A stretch of DNA of 31,518 nucleotides from Symbiodinium natans (GCA_905221605.1 CAJNDS010001156.1:1-31518), one strand, 5' to 3'. Positions 1 to 9,871 are shown, counted from the stretch's first letter. Notes: a model not told the origin generated them from the sequence alone. Translations and numbers: made by a program.

Positions 1-4
1 TGTG

Positions 5-103
<99 letters not shown>

Positions 104-152
104 GAGAGAGAGAGAGAGAGAGAGAGAGTGTGTGTGTGTGTATGTGTGTGCG
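1..152. repeat. Compound microsatellite (TCTG)n-(GA)n-(TG)n
   Basis: Three simple repeats abut: about 24 copies of TCTG up to position 101, then a GA run to about 128, then a TG run to about 150. Apparent open frames through it are repeat-translation artefacts. Confidence 0.97.
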
Positions 153-186
153 TGATTGCTGTTCATGGGGCTTTCGGGCTTATTAA

Positions 187-669
187 TTAGACCTCATGGG
201 CTTCAGCTTTCGGAGGTGTGGAGCACTTCGTCGTGACGTGCGACGCGAGCTCGCAGAAAAGCTCCACCTGGAGCTCGTTCTGAGCTTGGAGCGACTCTTG
301 GATCCCAGTTTCAGGTATCCCCATCGTCTCCCTAACATCGGAGGCCCATACCCTGGAAATAGAACCCTAAACTCCCCAACTCTAGCCTCCGAACAACACT
401 CCTATCATCCACGCTGGCCCTACCTCGAGAGGGCGACTGCAAGCTTGGTTGTGATTTGGGCTTCGGGCGCACGTCTTTAGAGTCTTCCCAAGCGATAAGC
501 CATGACCAGAATGTGGAAGGCAACCAGATACTCCAAGTATGAACCTCCGAACCTCCCAATCATACGGCAAACCCTAAAACCCAAGATGGGACTTCGGAGC
601 TGGAATCCTCACTGTTGGACAGAGCCACGGGATCCCCCATGACCAATTTAGTCTGGATCTCCGTCGCAC
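187..669 (-). CDS. Candidate last three exons of an unidentified gene
   Basis: Three minus-strand segments join in frame: 669-~605, 552-381 and 331-187, ending in TAA at 187-189. Each acceptor reads AG|G. The implied donors are GC (about 605) and GT (380). The joined product is Ser/Glu-rich (SNSEDSSSEV), then Trp-rich (TWSIWLPSTFWSWLIAW), then a Gln/Glu-rich, coiled-coil-like tail (QESLQAQNELQVELFCELA). No family was recognised. The intron at 332-380 would be only 49 nt, which is short, and it contains TTTAGGG. The 5' exons would lie to the right and were not found. A + strand frame at 196-480 overlaps but reads less like protein. Confidence 0.4.
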
Positions 670-719
670 CTGGCACACGCTTTTCCAAGATCTGATATGT
701 ACAGATACACATACATGAT

Positions 720-840
720 CGCGGATCCCCCCCCCCGTGGTATCCCCCCCCTAAGCCCTGTAAACGCTAACCTCAAACCCTAAACCTTTAAACGCGGGGC
801 TGGGGGCGGGGCCGGGGGCGGGGCGGGGCCGGGGGCGTGC
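720..840. repeat. C-runs, CCCTAAA and a G-rich block
   Basis: Short poly-C runs and AACCCTAAACC lie between about 728 and 785. From 797 to 837 the + strand is almost pure G with single C breaks (GGGGCTGGGGGCGGGG type). The G-tract spacing would allow G-quadruplex folding. No coding sequence is seen from here to about 1450. Confidence 0.7.
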
Positions 841-1050
841 CCATATCGTTTTTGGCACCCCACCCCCCTCCAGGTATCCACGTTAACGTTGTTTGATTAT
901 TCTTCCCTTTGTTGTTGTTTGGTCCGTCGCCACATTGTTCCTTACCCCATGTTTTGGTGCATACTATACATATGTTGTCATGTTCTCCATACTATCTTCA
1001 GTTACCTGGGCCCGTACAAATCGGTACAAGATATACCGGTGCGTGCTTCC

Positions 1051-1113
1051 CAAAACCCAAGATCCATGATCCAAGATCCAAGATCGAAGATCCAAGATCG
1101 AAGATCCAAGATG
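1051..1113. repeat. GATCCAAGAT minisatellite
   Basis: Degenerate tandem copies of a 9-10 bp unit (GATCCAAGATC and GATCGAAGATC variants) fill this stretch. Overlapping open frames are artefacts. Confidence 0.85.
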
Positions 1114-1490
1114 GCCGCGGGGTCTTCCAGGAGAATCTTGGAAACACGAGCCTAGCTCGTCTTTCCTAGATTCGTCCAGAACACCCTGCAATCTTGGATT
1201 TTGGGCCTTGGAAACATACAAACCATCTGAGGCAAGACTACAGAGGGTTACATGTCCAATTCTAGATAGTGTCACGTCATGCTAATTGAACACTCAATCA
1301 CCAACTGCTTGCTTGAGCAGATAAACAGTGGGAGAGGATTCATAACTTGGGGGTTCATGAACCCATGCTAATACTTCGTTAACTTGATTTCGCCTCGGCT
1401 TCCTGCCGAGAAGCGTCTGGAACAAGCAGACCCGGATCGGGCCTCCTTCCCCCTAACCCAACCCTTCCCCCCATGCCAAATTTTTTGACG

Positions 1491-1603
1491 CCCCCCCCCC
1501 CCCCCCGCCCTGTGGGACCCCCCCCAATCCCTTGGAGGAGCTGCAAACCGATGCCGTGGAGGGTCCCGCTTGTCGGTGGCTCCTACATGGGGAGTGCCTC
1601 AAA

Positions 1604-1693
<90 letters not shown>
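1491..1693. repeat. Poly-C tract, 88 uninterrupted C at 1606-1693
   Basis: A 16-C run at about 1491 precedes a homopolymer of 88 consecutive C at 1606-1693. Poly-Pro and poly-Gly frames through it are artefacts. The exact length may not be reliable in an assembly. Confidence 0.95.
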
Positions 1694-1695
<2 letters not shown>

Positions 1696-2950
1696 ACACT
1701 CCCCCCGACCTCCACCTTTCGCTCTGGCCCTTCCTCGCCTTTTGTGCGATGTCCTGGGGCGGCCTTCCTCCCTTTTTTTGCGATGTCCTGGGGCCGGCCC
1801 GGCTGCCGAGGCGGCGCGCGCAAGCGTTTACAATAACATAACTGAATTGACCTCAATCACGAATTGTGGAAAGAACGATCATATTCAAACGGCCGGGAGT
1901 ATCGGATAGTGTCAGATCATGAGAATTGAACACCAAACTGTATTGAACTATTAGATATTGAGAATATATGATCCACTAGCATACTTTATGTCTATGTCAT
2001 GTACACATCACTGCATTATGTATACATAGGTACATATTTATTTAATCATGAGCATTCGCAAAGGTAATCGAACTAAGAACCATATTATTCATGATCTACA
2101 TGCTTAGCTTGAAGCCTCTTATCCTTTTTGGGGCCTGGGCGTGAGTCGGTACCCCACGGCCAAAACCTCAGCAGATCGGGCCTCGGAGGGTATTGATGGT
2201 GTAGGTCGTCTCATTGTCGATCTTGGGTCCCATGATGAGCACCTTCCTAAACGGGTGGGAGTACCTTGGCAGATTGGCAGACAATGGGGTTTGGGGTCCG
2301 GGGATGTGAAACCCGCGAATCACACCCCCCCTCTCCTCAAAAAGTCTAGCCATTCGCCCTGGGATTTGGAGTCATTCTCGAAAGGGGTCCATGTGGGGTT
2401 TGGGCTGCCAGGCGCGTCTTTTGCGCTTTTCCGAGGACTCGCTTGCGAAGCTAGAGGAAGTAGGTCGCCTCATCCTTTAGAGTCTAGGAAGTGTTTTCCA
2501 GTGTCTTCCTTGCACACCGTGAGGTTTGACCAGTTTGGCCAGTTTAAGCCATGTCCCGACTGCCTTGGAGGTGTTTGGACTTGTTTTTTCATTGCTTGGA
2601 AGTGCTTTGGTAGGAGGGCAGTGCAGCCGAGAGGTGTTTGAAGGCGTTTCACGTTTGGACGTTGGCAAGACCGGAGTATGCGAGCATGCAAACGTGAGAA
2701 GTATTGAAACATCTCTGCGACATTGCACCGCAAGATGTATTGCGCAATGGAAACACTCAAACCTTAAATCCTTTCAACACACCCGATGAAAGAAAGCTGA
2801 ACCTGCAAAAATCCATAATCCCCTAATCCCCTTGCAAGAGTCTCCTACAGCCGTGTGTCTGGAGCCTGATACCAACCCTCTACCAGAGCCAGCGCACTGT
2901 AGCGAGGAGAGGAAGTGGCTGAAGTCATAACTCTGTGCCATTACCTAGGC
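1694..2950. other. Repeat-poor spacer with weak coding-like segments
   Basis: A short dispersed repeat links 1264-1300 and 1905-1940 (GATAGTGTCA then TGCTAATTGAACAC versus TGAGAATTGAACAC). The stretch 1900-2110 is locally AT-rich. Apart from the 2168-2246 exon candidate, a weak minus-strand segment at about 2476-2570 reads TWLKLAKLVKPHG. No other gene is supported. Confidence 0.5.
2168..2246 (-). CDS. Candidate terminal exon, unidentified protein
   Basis: After an acceptor TTTAG|G the minus strand reads KVLIMGPKIDNETTYTINTL and ends in TGA at 2168-2170. The amino-acid composition is protein-like and the AG|G acceptor matches the better-supported introns of the window. It could be the last exon of the glycosyltransferase-like gene that starts to the right, or belong to another gene. 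No family was recognised. Confidence 0.3.
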
Positions 2951-2958
2951 CAGGCTCA

Positions 2959-3093
2959 ATGGAACTGCGGCACATGCTTTCAAGCCACATCTTCTCACTT
3001 CCCATAAGGCAACGGCGGCCATGGTTCACTGAAGACACCAAGGCTATTCAGGCACTGCTATGGGGCCTGGATCATTTTTCAGACAGGCTGTAG
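2959..3093 (+). CDS. Short + strand ORF or exon, hypothetical
   Basis: An ATG at 2959 lies 10 nt after a possible AG|G acceptor (2948/2949). It opens a 44-codon frame ending TAG at 3091-3093 with balanced composition (RPWFTEDTKAIQALLWGLDH). It runs opposite to the minus-strand exons nearby. No family was recognised. A second + strand segment at about 3526-3683 (AAMWLEFSNLGNRKLEEAEM) could belong with it. Confidence 0.25.
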   Translation: MELRHMLSSHIFSLPIRQRRPWFTEDTKAIQALLWGLDHFSDRL

Positions 3094-3240
3094 GCACCGT
3101 AAGGCTACTGTGCTGTTGGATGAGGACAGAAGGACAAGACGCATGATACAGCCCACCTACACCGATCAGGAACTCGGACGCCTATTTCTAGTATTCTGGC
3201 ATTGCACAGAACGAGGTCTTGGTGGAAAGCAATGGTTTCC

Positions 3241-3243
<3 letters not shown>

Positions 3244-3283
<40 letters not shown>
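3244..3283. repeat. (CA)n microsatellite
   Basis: About 20 uninterrupted CA units. It lies just beyond the 3'-most glycosyltransferase-like exon, on that gene's downstream side. Confidence 0.97.
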
Positions 3284-3284
<1 letters not shown>

Positions 3285-3357
3285 ACGCACAGCCCTCGAC
3301 ATCACAAAGGATCACAGAAATCGATGCCAGAATAGAGCCCCTTTCCTGGCATGACAC

Positions 3358-6300
3358 GCCCAAAGTGACTTCCGTGTCATCGATGTTCTCAAACACGTTC
3401 TTCATGGAGCCGTGGCGGATGTACTCAATGCTTTCGAAGCCTCACTGGGGGGTCCACCGGAGCCATTGGGCAAACGGCCCTAAATCCTAAACCTAAGCTC
3501 TCGGATCCCCAACTCGCACGTTCCAGTCCTGAAGAACAAGATGCAGCCATGTGGCTGGAGTTCAGCAACCTTGGTAACAGGAAGCTGGAAGAAGCAGAAA
3601 TGCCAACGGCCAACGATATGCCGGTGGACAAAGATGCCACAACTCAAAGCAGAAAGACCTATGGTCCCTTGCTTTCATGGAGACTCCGATCGTATAAGGC
3701 TTCCCAGGCTTTGAATACTACCTCCGAAGGTTTGGGGGGCTCGTTTGGGGGCTCGTCCCAAATTTTACGGTCACTCTGAGGGACAACCTCCAAAGACCTT
3801 AACCCCTCTTCCTCGCGCAAACCCTTTTCCCCAAACCTACCCTAAGCCCGAAGTGAACCCCAAACCCCGAACACCCCGAACCCGGCACTTCGAAAACCAA
3901 AGCAGCCCGAAAATAATCCCTAAAACCCTAAAACCCTAAAAAACCCTAAAAAACCCTAAAAAACCCTAAAAAACCCTAAAAAACCCTAAAAAACCCTAAA
4001 AACCCTAAAAAAAAACCCTAAAACCCCAGAAGACCCTAAACCCCAAAACAAGAGAATCTCCGGGCAGCATCTGCGCGTAGTTTCCCACAAGGAGGGAGTC
4101 GCCCCTGTACGGGGAGTCCTGGAGCCCGAGGCTTCGTTCTGACGACTCTGGTTGACGTTTAGGGTTTAGGGTTTAGGGTTTAGGGTTTAGGGTTTAGGGT
4201 TTAGGGTTTAGGGTTTAGGGTTTAGGGTTTAGGGTTTAGGGTTTAGGGCTTAGGGGATTAAGAGTTCGGCTACCGTGGACACATGAGTTCAGAAGTCCTG
4301 AACATCTCCGTACTCTTCGTAGCTGAGGTTGGACATCTTGATGTCGAAGGCAATGCCTCGGACATTATGGGATACAGCACCCGTCGCCTCATCTACCCCC
4401 CCCCCCCCAAACCCCTAATTAACCCTAAACTTCCAGCCACATATGGGGCAGTGGAGGCCGGGGGGGAGGATAGGGTCCCATTAAGGACCCTTAAGTCTGC
4501 ACCAGGGGCCACGTTCACAAGATTCAGTGGATGCATCAGGAGCCTCACACTGTCCATTTGCAGCGCACATCCCTGGAGCGGCGCCAGTGTTCCCAAGTGG
4601 TGTTGAGGTTTGAGGGAACGAGAAGCTGTGCGCAGCTGCTGATTAAGCTGACCGTCCGCGTCAGGCATACACAACGCTCGGGGGGTTGTAGTGAATGGGT
4701 TCAGAGCTGCGCGGGGACAAAGCGTCAGTTCTGCATCCTACATGTCCCTGGCCAGGTCCGAAACCGCCATTGTTAAGACACACAAACACACATGTCAAAT
4801 GCGGGGCCTGCGTAAATCTGCATAGCTGCACAACTTCAAACAAAGGTGCTTTCGATCTCGAAGGATGGGTCCTCCAACTGGGTCAGCAGGTACTGTGTCC
4901 ACGGGTGACCCACAGTGTAGATGGCGTTGCCGTTGATGTGGAAGAGCCTCTGAAGGTCTTGCGGTTGCGGCAGAGTATCGGACAACCGGTAAAGAACACG
5001 TCTTGGATTCTGCATGAGGCCAAACAACCTTAAAGCCCTGACTTCTCCAGAAACACCCTAAATCCCCTTGCACTCATGGAGTCACTGCAGCCACCGGACA
5101 GCTCGAGCGGCAGCTTTTGCAGATAGTTATCCCAGGTGTCACCTCCAGAAACATCCAGTTATGAGGATGGCGAGTTCGGGTTTGAAGGAACAAAGGCCCT
5201 CCTGGGAACGAGCGAAAGAAGCGCATCCCACGTTTGAACCCAAGTCCTGAAGGCTTAAAATGCCATGTATCTGTTTTCTGAAAATACCCGCTTGTGCGGG
5301 TGTATGTGAACCTTGAGCACCGTGCTCCAAAGCTATCATAAAAAAGGGAAGGGACCCCGAAAGCCTAGTGCTCGTGCAACGAAACAGACCACATCGTCAG
5401 AGATGAGACAAACCTCTGGGGTTGTGAGTTTGGCAGCAGTGATGCGGCGGCAGAGTTATAATGATGTGTAGAATTGTGCGCTGCCCCCATCTCGATGACG
5501 AAGCCTCTGTATCGACTTCCACGAATAGCGGCAGGCGGATAGTAGAGGGCCTCAGCCCAGGAAGGGCCCCCTGGGGTGTCGCTGAGTCTTCGGGTTTGGG
5601 TGCCACGCCCTACCTCCTGAAGCCACCCTAAACTCCAAGGACGACACTGCAAGCCTCCGAGGCTTCCGCGGATACTTGCACTCTGATTTAGGTCCCTTAG
5701 GTCCCCACTTCCGCGACAAACTGTTGAAGCCACTCCGCGCGGACGGGCACCTGCCAACAAGTCTAGGTTTAGGGCGTTCGGGGTTTAGGGATGTTCAGGG
5801 TGGAGGGGGGTTTAAGGTTGAGGGTTCTTGGAGAACCTCTAGGGATCCTTTGCGGAACTGGGGGAACGTTAACAACCAGGAAGTCCCGCCACTGAAGCTC
5901 TCAATCCCAGACAATCCCATGCACCGCATCAAACTCCATGAAGTAGAAGTGGCTGTACTCCCCGAAGGCTTTGTCCTGGCTGTGCTGGAGAGTCTAAGTC
6001 TAAGCTTGGGGGGGGGGGGGGGGGGGGGGTCGGGAAGCGAAAACCCACTTTTTTAGTCGACCCCCGAACATGGGGTGGGTCCAGAGAAGAGTCCAAAGCG
6101 TCCAGCTCAATCAGCTGGGGGTGAAGGGTGGCCCCCCCCCCCCCCCCGAATTGGAGGATAAACCCAATTTTGGGACACAACCAAAAAAATCGGCTCTGGA
6201 AGTTGTAAGCAGCGCAGGCGGACGACAAAGCTGCGCAGTACGGACCTGAACACCTTGGCTCTCAGGGGCTTTGGGGCGAAGAGGATTCAGGGTCAGTTTG

Positions 6301-6403
6301 GGGGTGCAAGTCTTTGGGGATGTTCAAGGGCCCAGGATCAGCAGCTGCTAAAGAAAGACCCACAACCACGTTGAGGTGCTCCAGGCCTTTTGCTTCGTAC
6401 CAC
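3358..6403 (-). CDS. Glycosyltransferase-like protein, multi-exon, partial
   Basis: Minus-strand exons inferred from frame continuity: 6403-6360 (weak), 5975-5925, 5750-5709, 5550-about 5490, 5009-4842, 4387-4302, 4118-4061 and 3440-3358. All but the exon at 5009 begin after AG|G. Key joins read FYFMEFDA + VPVRAEWLQQFVAE (GT-AG intron 5751-5924), then an exon with HINGNAIYTVGHPW, then GIAFDIKMSNLSYEEYGD, then YRGDSLLVGNYAQMLPG + FESIEYIRHGS. The order 'FMEFDAVPVR..W' then 'HINGNAIY' then 'FDIKM' matches my recollection of nucleotide-sugar glycosyltransferase-like proteins of protists; this is inference, not a search result. Donors include candidate GA (4060) and GT. The N-terminus is not found. 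The introns are loaded with telomere-like arrays and G/C homopolymers. Confidence 0.5.
3915..4043. repeat. Interstitial telomere-like array, CCCTAAAAAA type
   Basis: Head-to-tail CCCTAAA variants, mostly a 10-bp unit CCCTAAAAAA (about seven copies), lie on the + strand. They sit in the intron between the glycosyltransferase-like exons 4118-4061 and 3440-3358. Confidence 0.95.
4158..4248. repeat. Interstitial telomere-like array, (TTTAGGG)13
   Basis: Thirteen perfect copies of TTTAGGG, the plant/dinoflagellate-type telomere unit, on the + strand. The orientation is opposite to the CCCTAAA-type array 115 bp to the left. It lies in the intron between exons 4387-4302 and 4118-4061. Confidence 0.98.
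5124..5233 (+). CDS. Weak + strand exon candidate
   Basis: Following a possible acceptor TTATCCCAG|G, the + strand reads VSPPETSSYEDGEFGFEG and stays open to a TGA near 5230. It lies inside an intron of the minus-strand glycosyltransferase-like gene. The opposite strand is also open here, so the orientation is uncertain. No family was recognised. Confidence 0.2.
6008..6147. repeat. G22 run and C16 run in opposed orientation
   Basis: Twenty-two G at 6008-6029 and sixteen C at 6132-6147 can pair on one strand. They lie upstream of the FMEFDA exon (5975-5925). A minus-strand segment between them (LIELDALDSSLDPP, about 6065-6118) is a weak exon candidate. Confidence 0.9.
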
Positions 6404-6659
6404 CTTACAGAGCACTCTCCGCGTGGCGGAGCGCATATCCCATGAAACCCTACACGTCTACACATCTTCCGCCGCAAATTTTCTGACTCTCCCACTTCGG
6501 AAGCCCCTGAACCCCTAAACATCCCTAAACCAAGTACGGGCCTTGTTGGGGCCAGCAACCCAACCCTTGTGGACGCTGTAGCCACGGGAGTCCTTGGCTC
6601 ATGCGTTGTAGCTCATTTCGGGTTTAGGATGTTGCTTTAGCTTCATGGTTTAGGGTTAT

Positions 6660-6769
6660 CCACATGGAAGCGCGTCGGTGACCATGAAGCGTTCACCCTG
6701 TTCGCTTGCGTGATCGATCTTGCGGTTCTTCTGCGATTGTGCCATTTGCAGTAAAGCGGCGTAGATATC
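6660..6769 (-). CDS. Exon candidate upstream of glycosyltransferase-like gene
   Basis: After the acceptor GGGAG|G the minus strand reads DIYAALLQMAQSQKNRKIDH and continues through SEQGERFMVTDALPC before a stop near 6657. The composition and AG|G acceptor suggest a real exon. It may be a 5' exon of the glycosyltransferase-like gene, but the join was not resolved. Confidence 0.35.
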
Positions 6770-7365
6770 CTCCCAGGCAGTGAGGTTAGCCTCTCATGCA
6801 CAGACAGGTCACCCAAATCCCAATGCAAAGACTGCTTTGGGGCGGATTGAAGGAACCTCCCGAACAAGGTGGAAGACTGACGGTTTGCAGGCCTTTTACT
6901 TGTTTGATCTATTGCGTGCAATTTTAGTTTACCAGGCCCAACTCAACGGAAAGCTGAGAGAAAACGATTTGTGTTCAACATACGCGTGCCGGCAATTGAA
7001 CCTTGTCCCGCATGTTCGAAGCCTAATGTGTTAGCGGGCTGAACCCTAAACCCGAAACTTCCTGTTTGGGTCCCCCGTCTTGAGGGGAGCGTTCCTGGGC
7101 TGCTGAGGCTCCTTTCTTGTGAGGAGAACCCTGGCCGGAGGTAGGGCATGCCTCATTGGGCAGGATGCCGAAAAAGAAGTCTCGAAAGGGTGTTTTTGTT
7201 CTGGCTATATAATGTTGACATCCTCTGGTGCTACTATGTATGGTAGGCAATGGGCGTTTCCCCGTTTGAAGCAATGCTTAGCCGCGAAAAACCAACATTT
7301 GTACATAGATAGATTTGTTTGCATGTATGTGTATATATGGTCTCGGGCTCCGGGGCCCTACCCCC

Positions 7366-7489
7366 CCCTCCCCCCCATGGTATCCCTCCCCCCCCCCCCC
7401 CCAATGGTATGCCCCCCTCCCCCTCCACCTAAACCGGACCTTAAACCCAAACCCGAACTCCCCCCAACGGGAGGGGGGGGGGGGGGGGG
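7366..7489. repeat. C-rich and G-rich blocks
   Basis: The segment holds C-rich stretches with ATGGTAT spacers (7366-7430, longest run about 15 C) and a 17-G run at 7473-7489. Open frames here are Pro- or Gly-rich artefacts. Confidence 0.9.
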
Positions 7490-7540
7490 TGAGCGTGGCA
7501 GCCCTCGACCATATATCCATATGTGTGTTTGTGTGTTTAT

Positions 7541-7618
7541 ACATACATACATACATACATACATACATACATACATACATACATACATACATACATACAT
7601 ACATACATACATACATAC
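7541..7618. repeat. (ACAT)n microsatellite
   Basis: About 19 uninterrupted ACAT units, flanked by ATATAT and GTGTGT tracts. Tyr-Ile-His-Thr frames through it are artefacts. Confidence 0.97.
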
Positions 7619-7769
7619 AGATATATGTATACATGTGTAAAACTCGAAACCAACACCAAGCCCAACAGACCCAACGCCTCGTGAATGAACATGCTTCGGA
7701 AGCACGTGGACCAACTGTACGTGCCATTCCTCGCATGCAGAAAATGTCCGTTTGGTTCGGTTGGGGGCT

Positions 7770-8089
7770 AGGCGTTTCTTGGAGCGCTAGGGCTTAGAGC
7801 TTTGGGCGGTCTTGGGTCGCTAGCGAAGGACATGCTGCTTGTTTGCGCGCCCTGCCAAGGCTCTAGCACCTTGACCATGGCTCGGTCCAAAGACGATCCA
7901 AGGGAGCTGCACACGCACACTAGGCATCCTATCAACACAGGGCCGGCCCCAATTCCTGCAAACTGGTCAGATTCCAAAAGAATTTTCTGAACCTCCAGGT
8001 TTATGGAGCCAAGCACTCCCATCCTATCGACCGAGTCTCTCAAACATGGCTTTGACCTCATTGGCAGCAATCTCTGCGAGTGGAAAATC
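7770..8089 (-). CDS. Two minus-strand exon candidates, unidentified
   Basis: 8089-8033 follows TTTGTCAG|G and reads DFPLAEIAANEVKAMFERLG with a GT donor. About 7908-7800 reads SSLDRAMVKVLEPWQGAQTS after an AG acceptor. Both read like protein, but no family was recognised and the join is unresolved. Confidence 0.3.
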
Positions 8090-8299
8090 CTGACAAAACA
8101 GGGTCGCATCGGCATGATAACTGCAGGGCTGCAATTAATCCCCTCCCACAAATATCCGCTGAGGCCTTGGGTAGGTGTCTCGACAGGTGTGCGGGAGCGA
8201 CCGTGCATCAGGACCAGGGCGCATTTTGGGCTCGGCCAAACCCCCCCCCACCATGTCCCCCCCACCCACCCCACCCAACCCCTGCACCACCCCCCCGCC

Positions 8300-9664
8300 G
8301 TGAAGGTTGTGAGTTGTTGAGAAGCAGGCGTACGTCGTGGAAGCAGTAGAAGACTCGATGACGACCACTATCGTTGAAGCCTGACCCTAGTGTTCGCTGC
8401 AAGGGTTCTTTGGCGGGCCACGGCTAAACAAAACTTTGCGAAAACAGGGCTAGAATCCCGAAGGAAGTGCCGTTTCAAGCCTGCTGGTCACCACTGAAAA
8501 GCCAAGGCCCAAACAGTCCACTTCGACAGGTCAATGAACCTCGACGTGACTGACGTGACTCGAGAGACCGGAGAAGCTGAAAAGGACGGCGCACGTCGAG
8601 GTTACAAGGTCCGGAGTCAATCGGGCCCGGGATCCGAACAGGTTGGCCTGGAGCCGGCTTTGGAAAAGCGCCGGTGCACCTGCATGTCGTTCGTTAGTCA
8701 AGGGCGACCGCGCAAGCACATTGCTGCTGAGTTGGAGCCCGGTCTCGTAGTACAGCAGGAGGCAGAGCGAGAGGTCGCTGCGCGACCCTTCCTCGCCCCT
8801 CGACTGCCAGGACTCTCTGCTTTCTTAGGAGTAACCTCAGACAAGGCCCGCCACGAGCTCGCAGAGCAAAAGGAGCCTCACCTTGAGCGACGAAGTCGGA
8901 GGAGGAGGCCTTTTTGGGGAATCTCAGGGGCAGCGGACTGCTGCGCTGCGATTTTGGCGTCGAAACCGCGTCCAGCGTCGCCCCTCCGGTGGAAAGGATT
9001 CCTTCTAGGGGAGCTGAGGGCTGAAGTTGCCAAGTTCACTGCAGCTGTAGGGCTCCCAAGACAAGAAAAGAAGGAGGTACCAGCCGAACTCCTTGGGTTC
9101 GGGCCCAGTAGTGCTGAGTTGGCCCACCTCGCTGCCTTGGACGTGATGGCGGAACAATGGAAACGGGGAATGAACTTGGATGCATTTGGATGCAAGGTGT
9201 GCTTGACTGTGGATCGACGTCAGGCAGGCAATGGCGCACGAGAGCAGCTTCGGGTTTTTGCAGATGGCCCAACAAGCGGGGCTCGACATCCGCGCTGTGC
9301 AGGGGTTTCCTTTGGGTCCAGCCTATGCAGAGGCTGGCCGGGGAACCAGGTCGGGGCTCAAAGGTGCTTTGCATGCAAAGGCCCTGCTGGTTCGACAGGG
9401 AGCCGGAGAAGGGATCTGGGCGGATGGAGTTCGGGCGAATTCAGAAGCCCTCCAGAGCGATTTCGCATCTGCTGCTGCCTCTGTGAGAGGCCGGACGTTC
9501 TCGCCCCAACGCCATACGGAGTTGTGATTCCGCCGGCGAAGGTGTACGTCAAGGGCAGGAGGAGGCCGGACGTTCCTACACTGGGAACCGCCGCGGCTAC
9601 AAGGTGCTGATACCCTCGAACACTACGCAAGGGGGCAACTGTGAAGGTTGTGAGTTGCTGAGAA
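8300..9664 (+). mobile_element. Possible decayed LTR retroelement remnant
   Basis: A 24-nt direct repeat (GTGAAGGTTGTGAGTTG then YTGAGAA, one mismatch) lies at 8300-8323 and 9641-9664. The right copy is preceded by a polypurine-like AAGGGGG at 9629-9635 and begins TG, as a 3' LTR would. The bracketed interval holds a + strand ORF. Similarity between the two flanks fades after about 25 nt, so full LTRs are not shown, and no reverse transcriptase motifs were found. Confidence 0.35.
8534..9610 (+). CDS. Hypothetical protein, possible gag-like remnant
   Basis: A 358-codon + strand frame opens with ATG and ends TGA at 9608. It is rich in Ala, Arg and Glu, with a basic patch (RRSRRRRPF, about residue 120). 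Around 9230 the protein-like signal seems to move to another + frame reading FLQMAQQAGLDIRAVQGFPL and on to about 9527, suggesting a frameshift. No domain was recognised. The position between the two repeat copies suggests a retroelement origin, but this is inference. Confidence 0.35.
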   Translation: MNLDVTDVTRETGEAEKDGARRGYKVRSQSGPGSEQVGLEPALEKRRCTCMSFVSQGRPRKHIAAELEPGLVVQQEAEREVAARPFLAPRLPGLSAFLGVTSDKARHELAEQKEPHLERRSRRRRPFWGISGAADCCAAILASKPRPASPLRWKGFLLGELRAEVAKFTAAVGLPRQEKKEVPAELLGFGPSSAELAHLAALDVMAEQWKRGMNLDAFGCKVCLTVDRRQAGNGAREQLRVFADGPTSGARHPRCAGVSFGSSLCRGWPGNQVGAQRCFACKGPAGSTGSRRRDLGGWSSGEFRSPPERFRICCCLCERPDVLAPTPYGVVIPPAKVYVKGRRRPDVPTLGTAAATRC

Positions 9665-9727
9665 TCAGTCGTAGTTAGCTAGCTGTCTTGTGAACGTGTA
9701 GTTTGTAGGAAGTGTAGTTGTGTTCGT

Positions 9728-9739
9728 TTTTGGCTCAAG
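9728..9739 (+). other. Spliced-leader-like 12-mer
   Basis: TTTTGGCTCAAG matches the last 12 nt of the dinoflagellate spliced leader (which ends CCATTTTGGCTCAAG). The upstream bases do not match. It lies 64 nt after the right-hand 24-nt repeat of the possible retroelement. Confidence 0.4.
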
Positions 9740-9851
9740 CGTAAGCTAGCCGTTTCACCTCTAAGCGTGCGACCTTGTGTGCAGAGAAAAGGCAACGACC
9801 TTGCTGCAACGCTGTGTCGAGACCGTACTCTGAGTACTCAAAGGCGCCGCA

Positions 9852-9871
9852 CCCCCCCCCCCCCCCCCCCC
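9852..9871. repeat. C20 homopolymer
   Basis: Twenty consecutive C. From here to about 11,420 no convincing gene is seen on either strand. Several open frames with ordinary composition occur (for example about 11,152-11,407 +) but show no recognisable motif. Confidence 0.95.

Noticed and set aside
1-190. 62-codon ORF at the window start
   Set aside because: It is a translation of the TCTG, GA and TG repeats.
1473-1909. Poly-Pro and poly-Gly ORFs of 85-125 codons
   Set aside because: They are translations of the 88-C homopolymer and its flanks in each frame.
2040-2100. tRNA-like GGTTCTTAGTTCGATTACC on the minus strand
   Set aside because: No matching acceptor, D or anticodon stems could be drawn around it.
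3915-4248. Ancient telomere-telomere fusion point
   Set aside because: A fusion should read TTTAGGG then CCCTAAA on one strand; the order here is the reverse.
7234-7797. ORFs rich in Tyr-Ile-His-Thr or Met-Tyr-Val-Cys on both strands
   Set aside because: They are translations of the ACAT microsatellite and adjacent C/G runs.
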